From positions 1 through 8,254 of the forward strand of contig JACDCJ010000079.1 in the NCBI GenBank assembly GCA_013817655.1: a DNA stretch of 8,254 nucleotides, read 5' to 3'. Below the pieces are notes generated by a model. It saw only the letters and a program-made list of their open reading frames with translations, was not told the origin of the DNA and did no database searches. Shown piece by piece: positions 1 to 6,358 of this stretch (the first letter of the stretch is position 1; each line of letters starts with the position of its first letter). This stretch comes from Actinosomnolentus pattersoniae (SeqCode) (GTDB lineage Bacteria; Actinomycetota; UBA4738). Both the position numbers and the translations under genes were made by a program.

Positions 1-239
1 GGCTCGTTCACGGTCGGGCCGAAAGCCTGGTGCCGGAGCAACCGGAGGCCCGCAGGCCTCTATCCGCTTGGTTCGAGAAGTACCGCGGGGCGCTCGGTGG
101 CGATGGTTTCACCAGGTACGCCGAGGACGTGCCGCGCCCGGGGCTTCTGCGGGTGCACCCGGACAGGGTGATCACGTGGGTGCACGCTTCGAAGGGGTCT
201 GATCGACCCCGGGCGGGGGAGGTTCCGGAGGACAGATGA
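1..239 (+). CDS. C-terminal fragment of a PPOX-like (pyridoxamine 5'-phosphate oxidase family) protein
   Basis: The reading frame enters from the left edge (first full codon at base 3), covers 78 codons and ends at TGA 237-239. The fragment resembles the C-terminal end of small split-barrel flavin- or F420-binding proteins of the PPOX class: an opening strand (LVHGRAE), a helix with a W-x-x-KY pattern (SAWFEKYRGALGG), then a closing strand of the form LLRVHPDRVITW, which in this family reads roughly V-R-V-x-P-x-R-V-x-x-W. These proteins typically reduce or oxidise small substrates with FMN or F420 in the cytoplasm, but the cofactor-binding half lies outside the window, so cofactor and substrate are open. 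The last 15 or so residues are charged and look non-conserved. The gene is on the same strand as the reductase operon but is separated from it by 179 bases containing a candidate promoter, so it is probably a separate unit. The family call rests on pattern only. Confidence 0.55.
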   Translation, partial: LVHGRAESLVPEQPEARRPLSAWFEKYRGALGGDGFTRYAEDVPRPGLLRVHPDRVITWVHASKGSDRPRAGEVPEDR

Positions 240-301
240 TCGCCTTGGCAGCGACTTCGCAGCGCCTGCGGACCGGCGTCGCAGCGGCGTCGCCGCGGCG
301 C

Positions 302-330
302 TTGCCGGAGCCTGCGGCTGAGCCTACGAT
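302..330 (+). promoter_or_regulatory. Candidate sigma70-type promoter for the reductase-nuo operon
   Basis: TTGCCG at 302-307 (four of six matches to TTGACA) is followed, after exactly 17 bases, by TACGAT at 325-330 (four of six matches to TATAAT and a fit to the actinobacterial TAnnnT pattern). Transcription would begin around 336-338, giving a leader of about 80 bases before the proposed start at 419. It is the best promoter-like pair I found in the only substantial gap upstream of the operon. In sequence this GC-rich such pairs arise by chance, so confidence is limited. Confidence 0.4.
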
Positions 331-353
331 GACTTCGTGAAACCATTCACAAA

Positions 354-376
354 GTCCCCCGGTACCGGCCGGGGAC
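354..376 (+). promoter_or_regulatory. Palindrome and hairpin in the operon leader
   Basis: A perfect 10-base palindrome, CCGGTACCGG, occupies 359-368. It sits inside a longer inverted repeat, GTCCCC at 354-359 and GGGGAC at 371-376. The first can act as a symmetric protein-binding site in DNA and the second as a stem-loop in the leader RNA; the sequence alone cannot say which, if either. It lies just downstream of the candidate promoter start point and about 40 bases before the reductase ribosome binding site, a position suited to a repressor operator or a leader structure. There is no T-run after the stem, so it is not a classical terminator. Confidence 0.35.
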
Positions 377-406
377 CCTCACCAGGGGGGCTCCGCCCGG
401 CGACGC

Positions 407-412
407 AGGAGG
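407..412 (+). promoter_or_regulatory. Strong ribosome binding site that points to an ACG start
   Basis: AGGAGG at 407-412 (within GCAGGAGGAGC) is a near-ideal Shine-Dalgarno sequence. Six bases separate it from ACG at 419-421, which is in frame with the reductase coding sequence. No ATG, GTG or TTG lies in that frame between the upstream stop at 338-340 and GTG 512, so this site is the main evidence for where translation begins. Confidence 0.7.
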
Positions 413-418
413 AGCGCG

Positions 419-1657
419 ACGGCACCCACTTCTGAGACGGACGTCCTGGTCGTCGGCGCAGGTCCATCGGGCTCCTCGGCCGCCTACCACCTCGCCCGGC
501 AGGGCGTCGACGTGCTACTGGTCGACAAGGCCACCTTCCCCCGCGAGAAGGTGTGTGGAGACGGCCTCACCCCGCGGGGCGTCACCGCGCTTCAGCGGAT
601 GGGGGTGGATCCGGAGGACCCCGGGTTCACGCCGGTCGAGGCGCTTCGGACCTACGGAACGGACGGCACGGTCATCACACTGCGCTGGCCGGACACAAAG
701 TCGTTCCCGCCCCTAGGCGTGGTTCGCACGCGATTCGATCTGGACGACCTCCTGGTCAACAGGGCGATCAAGGCCGGTGCCAGGTTTCGGGAGGGAATGG
801 AGGTGTCGAGGCCGCTCGACGACAGGGGCTGGGTCTCCGGGGCGGAGGTCACCGAGGGGGGCGACGTTGGCCGGGTTCGGGCTCGGTACGTGGTCGCCGC
901 GGACGGGGCCTCCAGCCGCTTCGCCGCCCGGCGGGGGGTCTCCAGGATCGAGGGCAGGCCGGTGGCGGCCGCGGCCCGCCGTTACTACCGCAGCCCTCGT
1001 CCTCAGGAGCCCGTCCTCGAATCGTTCCTGAGCCTGCAGGAGCGCTCCGGCCTCCTCGCCGGATACGGCTGGGTCTTTCCCGTCGGCGACGGGCTCTACA
1101 ACGTGGGCGTCGGCGTCCTGCGGTCACCGAAGCACTCGAAGGAAGTGACCGCTCGCAAGGTCATGGCCCGGTTCGTGCGTCAGCTTCCCCCAGAGTGGCG
1201 GATGGACGAGTCCAACGCCGTCGGGCCGCTCCTATCTGGACCGATCCCCATGGGCATCAACCGGCATCCGCTGGCCGTTCCGGGAATGCTCGTCGTGGGG
1301 GACGCGGGAGGCATCGTCAATCCGTTCAACGGCGAGGGAATCGCGTACGCGATCGAGTCGGGCGAGCTGGCCGCCGAGCTGATAGGGGACGCGCTCGCGC
1401 GCAATCGGCCGGCCATCGCGCACATGTATCCCTCGCTGATCCGCGAGCGCTACGAGCGCTACTTCCTCATCGGCCGGAACTGGCTGAAGCTGCTTGGCAA
1501 CCCGACGTTCATGCGGTTCGCGGTGAAACACGGGATCCCTCGCGAGCGGCTCATGCGCTTCGCCCTCCGGTTCATGGCGAACCTGAGCGACGGAAGAGGC
1601 GGGTCGCGGCAGGACAAGCTCATGCACGTGATCCTGTCCCTGGCGCCGGAGCGGTAG
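419..1657 (+). CDS. Geranylgeranyl reductase family FAD-dependent oxidoreductase (probable menaquinone side-chain reductase)
   Basis: This is a flavoprotein of the geranylgeranyl reductase family, 412 residues if started at ACG 419. The N-terminus carries the FAD-binding Rossmann motif VLVVGAGPSGSSAA (residues 9-22) and an acidic end of strand two (VDK, 35-37). The family motif PREKVCGDG follows at 41-49, DGASS at 162-166, YGWVFP at 216-221, and the second FAD motif VVGDAGGIVNPFNGEGI at 292-308. Family members saturate isoprenoid double bonds of geranylgeranyl lipids, archaeal lipids or menaquinone tails; mycobacterial MenJ is a relative acting on menaquinone. Its stop abuts the GTG of nuoA (TAGGTG), so co-transcription and translational coupling with complex I are likely, which favours menaquinone as substrate. 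From memory, the same neighbour precedes nuoA in Streptomyces. The next usable start, GTG 512, would delete the whole GxGxxG region, so I prefer the non-canonical ACG 419 with its strong ribosome binding site. The family is secure; the substrate is inferred. Confidence 0.88.
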   Translation, partial: TAPTSETDVLVVGAGPSGSSAAYHLARQGVDVLLVDKATFPREKVCGDGLTPRGVTALQRMGVDPEDPGFTPVEALRTYGTDGTVITLRWPDTKSFPPLGVVRTRFDLDDLLVNRAIKAGARFREGMEVSRPLDDRGWVSGAEVTEGGDVGRVRARYVVAADGASSRFAARRGVSRIEGRPVAAAARRYYRSPRPQEPVLESFLSLQERSGLLAGYGWVFPVGDGLYNVGVGVLRSPKHSKEVTARKVMARFVRQLPPEWRMDESNAVGPLLSGPIPMGINRHPLAVPGMLVVGDAGGIVNPFNGEGIAYAIESGELAAELIGDALARNRPAIAHMYPSLIRERYERYFLIGRNWLKLLGNPTFMRFAVKHGIPRERLMRFALRFMANLSDGRGGSRQDKLMHVILSLAPER

Positions 1658-2113
1658 GTGCTTTCTGACTACCTGCCGGTCCTTCTGCTGGCCGGCCTGG
1701 TCGTGGCCTTCGGCGTCCTGTCGCTCGCCGCATCTTCGGTGCTTCGGCCGCATCACCCCACGCCGGCGAAGTCGGCTCCGTACGAGTGCGGCATCACGCC
1801 CGAGGGCCTGCCGGCGACGGAACGGTTCCCCGTGAAGTTCTACATCGTCGCGATGCTGTTCATCATCTTCGACATCGAGGCGATCTTCCTGTATCCATGG
1901 GCAGTCGCCTTCCGAGGGCTCGGGCTCTTCGGGCTCGTGGAGATGCTCGTCTTCCTTGCCCTAGTCTTCGTCGCGTACCTCTACGTGTGGCAGAAGGGCG
2001 GCCTCGATTGGGAGGCGTCCGGACGCAGCGTGACCCACTCGGATCGGACGCGGTTCACGCCGCTCGCACCCTCGGTGGAGCGAGGGCCGGGCGAGCGGCC
2101 GGTGGGCAGCTAG
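1658..2113 (+). CDS. nuoA: NADH-quinone oxidoreductase subunit A
   Basis: A small membrane subunit of complex I (bacterial counterpart of mitochondrial ND3), 151 residues. Three hydrophobic segments are visible at about residues 5-27, 60-82 and 90-111. The loop after the first contains YECG (42-45) with the conserved Cys44, equivalent to the ND3 loop cysteine near the quinone chamber. The second helix holds the conserved acidic pair FDIEAIF (Asp72, Glu74), and the core closes with KGGLDWE (113-119). The start is GTG, directly after the reductase stop, with GGAG at 1648-1651 six bases upstream. The family core ends near residue 120; the last 30 or so residues are a polar, Arg/Pro/Gly-rich tail, longer than in the E. 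coli or mitochondrial proteins. The gene ends two bases before nuoB. NuoA contributes to the interface between the peripheral and membrane arms. Confidence 0.97.
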   Translation: MLSDYLPVLLLAGLVVAFGVLSLAASSVLRPHHPTPAKSAPYECGITPEGLPATERFPVKFYIVAMLFIIFDIEAIFLYPWAVAFRGLGLFGLVEMLVFLALVFVAYLYVWQKGGLDWEASGRSVTHSDRTRFTPLAPSVERGPGERPVGS

Positions 2114-2115
2114 GC

Positions 2116-2634
<519 letters not shown>

Positions 2635-3132
2635 ATGCGCCCGGACGAGCTGGCCGAACTGCTGCGGGGACGGTTCCCCGAGCTCCTGCTTGCGCGCGGG
2701 GAGGTCACTCTGACGGTTCCTCGCGAAGAGCTCCTCGCCACTCTGGAAGGCCTGCGGAAGGAGGGGGAGCTCGGCTTCGACTTCCTCTCCGACGTGACGG
2801 CCACCGATTGGCCCGGCGCGGCGCCCAGGTTCTGGGTCGCCTACCACCTGCTGTCGCTCCGGTGGATGCACCGGCTCCGGGTCAAGGTCGGGCTCGCCGC
2901 GGACGACCCGGAGCTCCCGTCCGTCACCTCGCTGTTCCCGACGGCGAACTGGCACGAACGCGAGGTCTTCGACTTCTTCGGGATCGCCTTCGAGGGCCAT
3001 CCCGACCTGCGGCGGATCGAGCTGCCGGAGGGCTGGGTGGGTCACCCGTTGCGAAAGGACCACCCGATGGGCGGCGTGAACACGTCATACCGGGGCGCCT
3101 ACATCCCACCACCCGACCAGCGAGGGCTGTAG
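2635..3132 (+). CDS. nuoC: NADH-quinone oxidoreductase subunit C (30 kDa-type subunit)
   Basis: A 165-residue peripheral-arm subunit that packs against NuoD and NuoB. It has no cofactor of its own. The family signature is clear near the C-terminus: NWHEREVFDFFGIAFEGHP (105-123), followed by the conserved LRKDHPMGG (139-147). The N-terminal half holds the expected alpha-beta fold with FDFLSDVTATDW (48-59). It is a free-standing gene, not fused to nuoD as in E. coli. It lacks the long N- and C-terminal extensions that I recall for the mycobacterial protein, which is over 230 residues. The ATG begins immediately after the nuoB stop. The only purine-rich stretch upstream (GGGAAGG at 2615-2621) is 13 bases away, so coupling to nuoB is the likely mode of initiation. 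Confidence 0.97.
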   Translation: MRPDELAELLRGRFPELLLARGEVTLTVPREELLATLEGLRKEGELGFDFLSDVTATDWPGAAPRFWVAYHLLSLRWMHRLRVKVGLAADDPELPSVTSLFPTANWHEREVFDFFGIAFEGHPDLRRIELPEGWVGHPLRKDHPMGGVNTSYRGAYIPPPDQRGL

Positions 3133-3136
3133 AGCC

Positions 3137-4372
3137 ATGGCGGCCACGAGCGACGCGACGCGGGAGACCATGATCATCAACATGGGCCCGCAACACCCAT
3201 CGACGCACGGGGTCCTGCGGCTGGTCCTCGAGCTCGACGGGGAGTACGTCGTCTCGTGCCGTCCGGTGCTCGGCTATCTGCACACCGGGATCGAGAAGAA
3301 CACCGAATACCGGACGTGGCAGCAAGGGGTGACGTTCGTGACCCGCGCCGACTATCTCTCGTCGCTGTTCAACGAGCTCGCCTACTGCCTCGCGGTCGAA
3401 CGGCTCCTCGGCATCGAAGCGCCGCCTCGGGCTCAGGTCATCCGGGTGATGGTGAACGAGCTGAACCGGATCGCGAGCCACCTCGTGTGGATCGCCACGA
3501 CGTCGCTCGAGCTCGGCGCCGTCTCGATGATGCTGTTCGGCTTCCGCGAGCGCGAGAACATCCTGGCCATCTTCGAGATGGTCACCGGCCTTCGCATGAA
3601 CCATGCGTACATCCGGATCGGCGGCCTGAGGATGGATCTCCCGGACGGTGCCGAGGAAAGAATAAGGGGGTTCCTCGGGCTGATGCCCGGCCGCATCGGG
3701 GAGTACGAGAACCTCCTCACCGGCAACCCCATCTGGCGTCAGCGCAACGCCGGCGTCGGGTACCTGCCGACCGAGGAGCTGCTCGCACTCGGCGTGACGG
3801 GGCCGGTGCTTCGCGCGGCGGGCCTCGCGCACGACCTGCGGAAGCGCGCGCCTTACTGCGGCTACGAAACCTATGAGTTCGACGTGCCCACGCGAGAGGA
3901 GAGCGACTGCTTCGCCCGGTACCAGGTACGGATGGAGGAGATGCGGCAGTCGCTTCGCATCGTCGAACAGTGCCTCGAGCGCCTCGAGCCAGGGCCCGTG
4001 ATGATCGAGGACCCGAAGCTTCGATGGCCGGCCGAGCTATCGGTCGGCCCGGACGGCATCGGCAACTCCGAGCGGTACGTGAAGCACATCATGGAGGAAT
4101 CCATGGAGGCGCTCATCAACCACTTCAAGATCGTCACCCAGGGGATCCGGGTCCCGGCAGGGGAGGTCTACCAGGCGGTGGAGTCGCCGAGGGGCGAGCT
4201 CGGGCACTACGTCGTTTCCAACGGGGGGAACCGGCCGTATCGAACGCACATCCGGGGTCCGAGCTTCGTGAACCTGCAGGCGATCCCGAAGATGATCGAG
4301 GGCGGCCTCATCGCCGACGTCATCGCCTGCGTGGCCAGTCTGGATCCGGTGATGGGGGACGCCGACCGATGA
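3137..4372 (+). CDS. nuoD: NADH-quinone oxidoreductase subunit D (49 kDa-type, quinone-binding)
   Basis: A 411-residue subunit that forms the quinone pocket together with NuoB, structurally related to the large subunit of NiFe hydrogenases. GPQHPSTHGVLRL (17-29) supplies His24, and RADYLSSLFNE (70-80) supplies Tyr73; these correspond to the His/Tyr pair that contacts the quinone head group (His38 and Tyr87 in Thermus Nqo4). The family signature LHTGIEKNTEYR lies at 48-59. MELGA-like sequence at 124-128 reads LELGA, so Glu125 replaces the Asp found there in Thermus and mitochondria. The C-terminus, DPVMGDADR, is a mild variant of the usual GEVDR ending. The ATG lies four bases after nuoC, with GAGGG at 3122-3126 upstream. 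The TGA overlaps the nuoE start (ATGA). The length is normal and I see no sign of damage. Confidence 0.98.
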   Translation: MAATSDATRETMIINMGPQHPSTHGVLRLVLELDGEYVVSCRPVLGYLHTGIEKNTEYRTWQQGVTFVTRADYLSSLFNELAYCLAVERLLGIEAPPRAQVIRVMVNELNRIASHLVWIATTSLELGAVSMMLFGFRERENILAIFEMVTGLRMNHAYIRIGGLRMDLPDGAEERIRGFLGLMPGRIGEYENLLTGNPIWRQRNAGVGYLPTEELLALGVTGPVLRAAGLAHDLRKRAPYCGYETYEFDVPTREESDCFARYQVRMEEMRQSLRIVEQCLERLEPGPVMIEDPKLRWPAELSVGPDGIGNSERYVKHIMEESMEALINHFKIVTQGIRVPAGEVYQAVESPRGELGHYVVSNGGNRPYRTHIRGPSFVNLQAIPKMIEGGLIADVIACVASLDPVMGDADR

Positions 4373-4989
4373 CCGCTCCCGAGGGGCCCGTCCTGTCCGG
4401 GCCAGTGCGCGAGCTGGCCGATCGCATCGTCGCCAAGTACCCGGTGGCGCGCTCCGCGCTGGTTCCGCTCCTTTACCTGGTCCAGTCGGAGGTGGGTTGG
4501 GTGCCGCGGGAGGGGATGCGCGAGGTGGCCGAGATCCTGGGGCTCACCACCGCGGAGGTCGAGGCAGTGGCGACCTTCTACACGATGCTGAAGCTCCAAC
4601 CTAGCGGGCGCTACGTCATATCCGTGTGTACCAACCCGTCGTGCTCCCTCCTCGGTGGTCGCCGGCTCTACGAGCGCGCGAGGGACGTCCTGGGGGAGGC
4701 CTCCGAGCGCGTCACCGACGACGGTCTCTTCACCGTCGAGGAGGAGGAGTGCCTGGCGGCGTGCGACGCAGCCCCTGTCGTCACCGTGAACTACACCTAC
4801 TTCGACCGGGTCACCGAGGAGCAGCTCGAAGGAATGATCGCGGGCATCCGCGAGGGGCGCGTTCCCGAGGCCTCCCGGGGAGGCGTCCCGGGCGACCTCC
4901 GGGAGGTCTCGCGCCTCCTTTCCGGCGAGCGAAGCCTCCCGGGACCCGAGCGTCAACCGGCGTCGGCAACGGGAGATGACGGTGCCTGA
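4369..4989 (+). CDS. nuoE: NADH-quinone oxidoreductase subunit E (24 kDa-type, cluster N1a)
   Basis: A 206-residue subunit of the NADH-oxidising module with a thioredoxin-like domain binding [2Fe-2S] cluster N1a. The ligands are Cys87 and Cys92 (VCTNPSCSLLGG, spacing C-x4-C) and Cys128 and Cys132 (EECLAACDAAP, spacing C-x3-C). The helical N-terminal half contains LVPLLYLVQSEVGWVP (31-46), typical of the family. The signature around the second Cys pair normally reads CLGxC; here it is CLAAC. The conserved core ends near residue 165. The last 40 or so residues (RVPEASRGG onward) form a low-conservation tail whose DNA contains two perfect inverted repeats. The start ATG overlaps the nuoD stop by four bases, with GGGGGA at 4354-4359 upstream, and the 3' end overlaps nuoF by up to 14 bases. 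Confidence 0.97.
   Translation: MTAPEGPVLSGPVRELADRIVAKYPVARSALVPLLYLVQSEVGWVPREGMREVAEILGLTTAEVEAVATFYTMLKLQPSGRYVISVCTNPSCSLLGGRRLYERARDVLGEASERVTDDGLFTVEEEECLAACDAAPVVTVNYTYFDRVTEEQLEGMIAGIREGRVPEASRGGVPGDLREVSRLLSGERSLPGPERQPASATGDDGA
4870..4908 (+). repeat. Two tandem inverted repeats within the nuoE 3' tail
   Basis: GCCTCCC-G-GGGAGGC at 4870-4884 and GACCTCC-G-GGAGGTC at 4894-4908 are each perfect seven-base inverted repeats around a single central base, nine bases apart. TCCCGGG also occurs between them at 4886-4892 and again at 4937-4943. In RNA these would form two GC-only-type short stems. They encode the poorly conserved NuoE tail and end about 70 bases before the nuoF start. No T-run follows, so termination is not indicated. 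Confidence 0.6.
4971..4975 (+). promoter_or_regulatory. nuoF: Ribosome binding site bearing on the nuoF start choice
   Basis: GGGAG at 4971-4975 directly abuts ATG 4976 with no spacer, too close for normal initiation there. It is six bases from the in-frame GTG at 4982-4984, the usual spacing. The site therefore favours GTG 4982 as the functional nuoF start, two codons inside the longer ATG version. Confidence 0.55.
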
Positions 4990-6358
4990 GTTCGAGCCGG
5001 TGCTCACGGCACGCTGGGGGAACGCCGATGCGGTATCGATCGACGGGTACCTCGAGACCGGAGGCTACCGGGCGCTGGGCAAGGCGCTCGCCACGAGCCC
5101 GCCGGCCCTCATCGAGGAGGTCAAGGCCTCGGGGCTGCGGGGCAGGGGAGGCGCCGGCTTCCCCACGGGGACGAAATGGTCATTCATTCCGCAGAGCACC
5201 GGAAAGCCTGTCTACGTGGTGGTGAACGCCGACGAGAGCGAGCCGGGCACGTTCAACAACCGCGAGCTGCTCGAGCGCGATCCCCACCAGGTGCTGGAGG
5301 GGCTCGCCATCGCGTGCTGGGCCGTCCAGTGCCACACCGCGTTCATCTACTGCCGCGGGGAGTTCGTGTGGCCGGCATCGGTGGTTGAGCGGGCCGTAGC
5401 CGAGGCCTACGACCGGGGATACCTGGGACGAGGAGTGGCCGGCTCGGACTTCGATCTGGACGTGGTAGTGCACCGGGGCGCGGGGGCGTACATCTGCGGC
5501 GAGGAGACCGCCCTGCTCGAGTCGCTCGAGGGACGCCGGGGCCAGCCGCGCCTCCGTCCCCCCTTCCCGGTGACGGACGGCCTCTACGGCTGCCCCACGG
5601 TCATCAACAACGTGGAGACGCTTTCCTGCGTTCCCCACATCGTCGACCGCGGGGCCACGTGGTTCGCGGGAATCGGGACCGAGAAGTCCACCGGCCCGAA
5701 GGTCTTCTCGATATCCGGAAAGGTCAACCGGCCCGGGAACTACGAGGCGCCACTGGGAACCACCGCTCGGGCGCTCATCGAGGAGCACGCCGGTGGCATC
5801 TCGGGAGGCAGGGCCCTGAAGGCGTGGACGCCGGGCGGCTCCTCGACGCCCTACCTCACCGCGGACCACCTCGACACGCCAATGGACTTCGAGGCGGTCA
5901 TGGCGGCCGGCTCGCTGCTCGGAACCGGGGCGATGATCGTGCTCGACGAAACGGACTGCATCGTGGACGCCACGCTGCGATTCACCCAGTTCTACGCGCA
6001 CGAGTCATGTGGCAAGTGCACGCCGTGCAGGGAGGGCACCTGGTGGATGAGCCGGGTCATGGGCCGCATGGAGAACGGCCACGGCCGAGGCGAGGACATC
6101 GAGCTGATGCGCGATATGGGGCAGAACATGCTATTCAAGTCGTTCTGCGCGCTCGCCGACGGGGCGGTCTCGCCCATCGACTCCTCCATCAAATACTTCC
6201 GGGAGGAGTACGAGGAACACGTCCGCCTGGGCAGATGCCCGTTCAAGGATGAGCCGGGCGCGGCGTCTGTTACCGACCGTACGGGAGGGACGACCGGGTC
6301 GCTCGCTCAGGTGCTGCCCGAGGGTCGCGAGGTTCAACTCGGGGAGGTCCTGGGGTGA
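4976..6358 (+). CDS. nuoF: NADH-quinone oxidoreductase subunit F (NADH- and FMN-binding, cluster N3)
   Basis: The 51 kDa-type subunit, 460 residues from ATG 4976, which takes hydride from NADH on FMN and passes electrons to [4Fe-4S] cluster N3. The glycine-rich nucleotide-binding segment GLRGRGGAGFPTGTKW lies at 53-68, followed by NADESEPGTFNNR (84-96). The family signature GAGAYICGEETALLES is at 168-183. Cluster ligands are Cys345, Cys348 and Cys351 in ESCGKCTPCREG (343-354) and Cys391 in KSFCALADGA. A SLBB-type segment spans roughly 240-330. After CPFKDEP (421-427) about 30 residues form a variable tail. The gene overlaps the nuoE end. The start may instead be GTG 4982, which has the better-placed ribosome binding site; the two differ by only two residues. 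The TGA stop overlaps the nuoG GTG (GTGA). Confidence 0.98.
   Translation: MTVPEFEPVLTARWGNADAVSIDGYLETGGYRALGKALATSPPALIEEVKASGLRGRGGAGFPTGTKWSFIPQSTGKPVYVVVNADESEPGTFNNRELLERDPHQVLEGLAIACWAVQCHTAFIYCRGEFVWPASVVERAVAEAYDRGYLGRGVAGSDFDLDVVVHRGAGAYICGEETALLESLEGRRGQPRLRPPFPVTDGLYGCPTVINNVETLSCVPHIVDRGATWFAGIGTEKSTGPKVFSISGKVNRPGNYEAPLGTTARALIEEHAGGISGGRALKAWTPGGSSTPYLTADHLDTPMDFEAVMAAGSLLGTGAMIVLDETDCIVDATLRFTQFYAHESCGKCTPCREGTWWMSRVMGRMENGHGRGEDIELMRDMGQNMLFKSFCALADGAVSPIDSSIKYFREEYEEHVRLGRCPFKDEPGAASVTDRTGGTTGSLAQVLPEGREVQLGEVLG
6341..6347 (+). promoter_or_regulatory. nuoG: Ribosome binding site of nuoG
   Basis: GGGGAGG at 6341-6347 lies seven bases before GTG 6355. It sits inside the 3' end of nuoF and decides the nuoG start: this GTG overlaps the nuoF TGA, and the conserved ferredoxin domain begins about a dozen residues later. 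Confidence 0.7.

Noticed and set aside
261..302. Possible terminator after the PPOX-like gene (AGCGCC 261-266 with GGCGCT 297-302)
   Set aside because: The stem is short, the loop is 30 bases and no T-run follows, so intrinsic termination is not supported.
329..340. Minimal ORF ATG-ACT-TCG-TGA just before the proposed transcription start
   Set aside because: It overlaps the -10 box of the candidate promoter, so it would not be in the transcript, and it has no ribosome binding site.
8..346. 112-codon - strand frame across the left edge
   Set aside because: Very Arg-rich translation, opposite a + strand frame with a plausible PPOX-family pattern.
553..1668. 371-codon + strand frame overlapping the reductase gene
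   Set aside because: Out-of-frame shadow, rich in Gly/Arg/Pro, with no conserved motif; the reductase frame explains the region.
2063..2084. Small inverted repeat (CTCGC...GCGAG) in the 3' end of nuoA
   Set aside because: Five-base stem with imperfect interior in GC-rich coding DNA; expected by chance.
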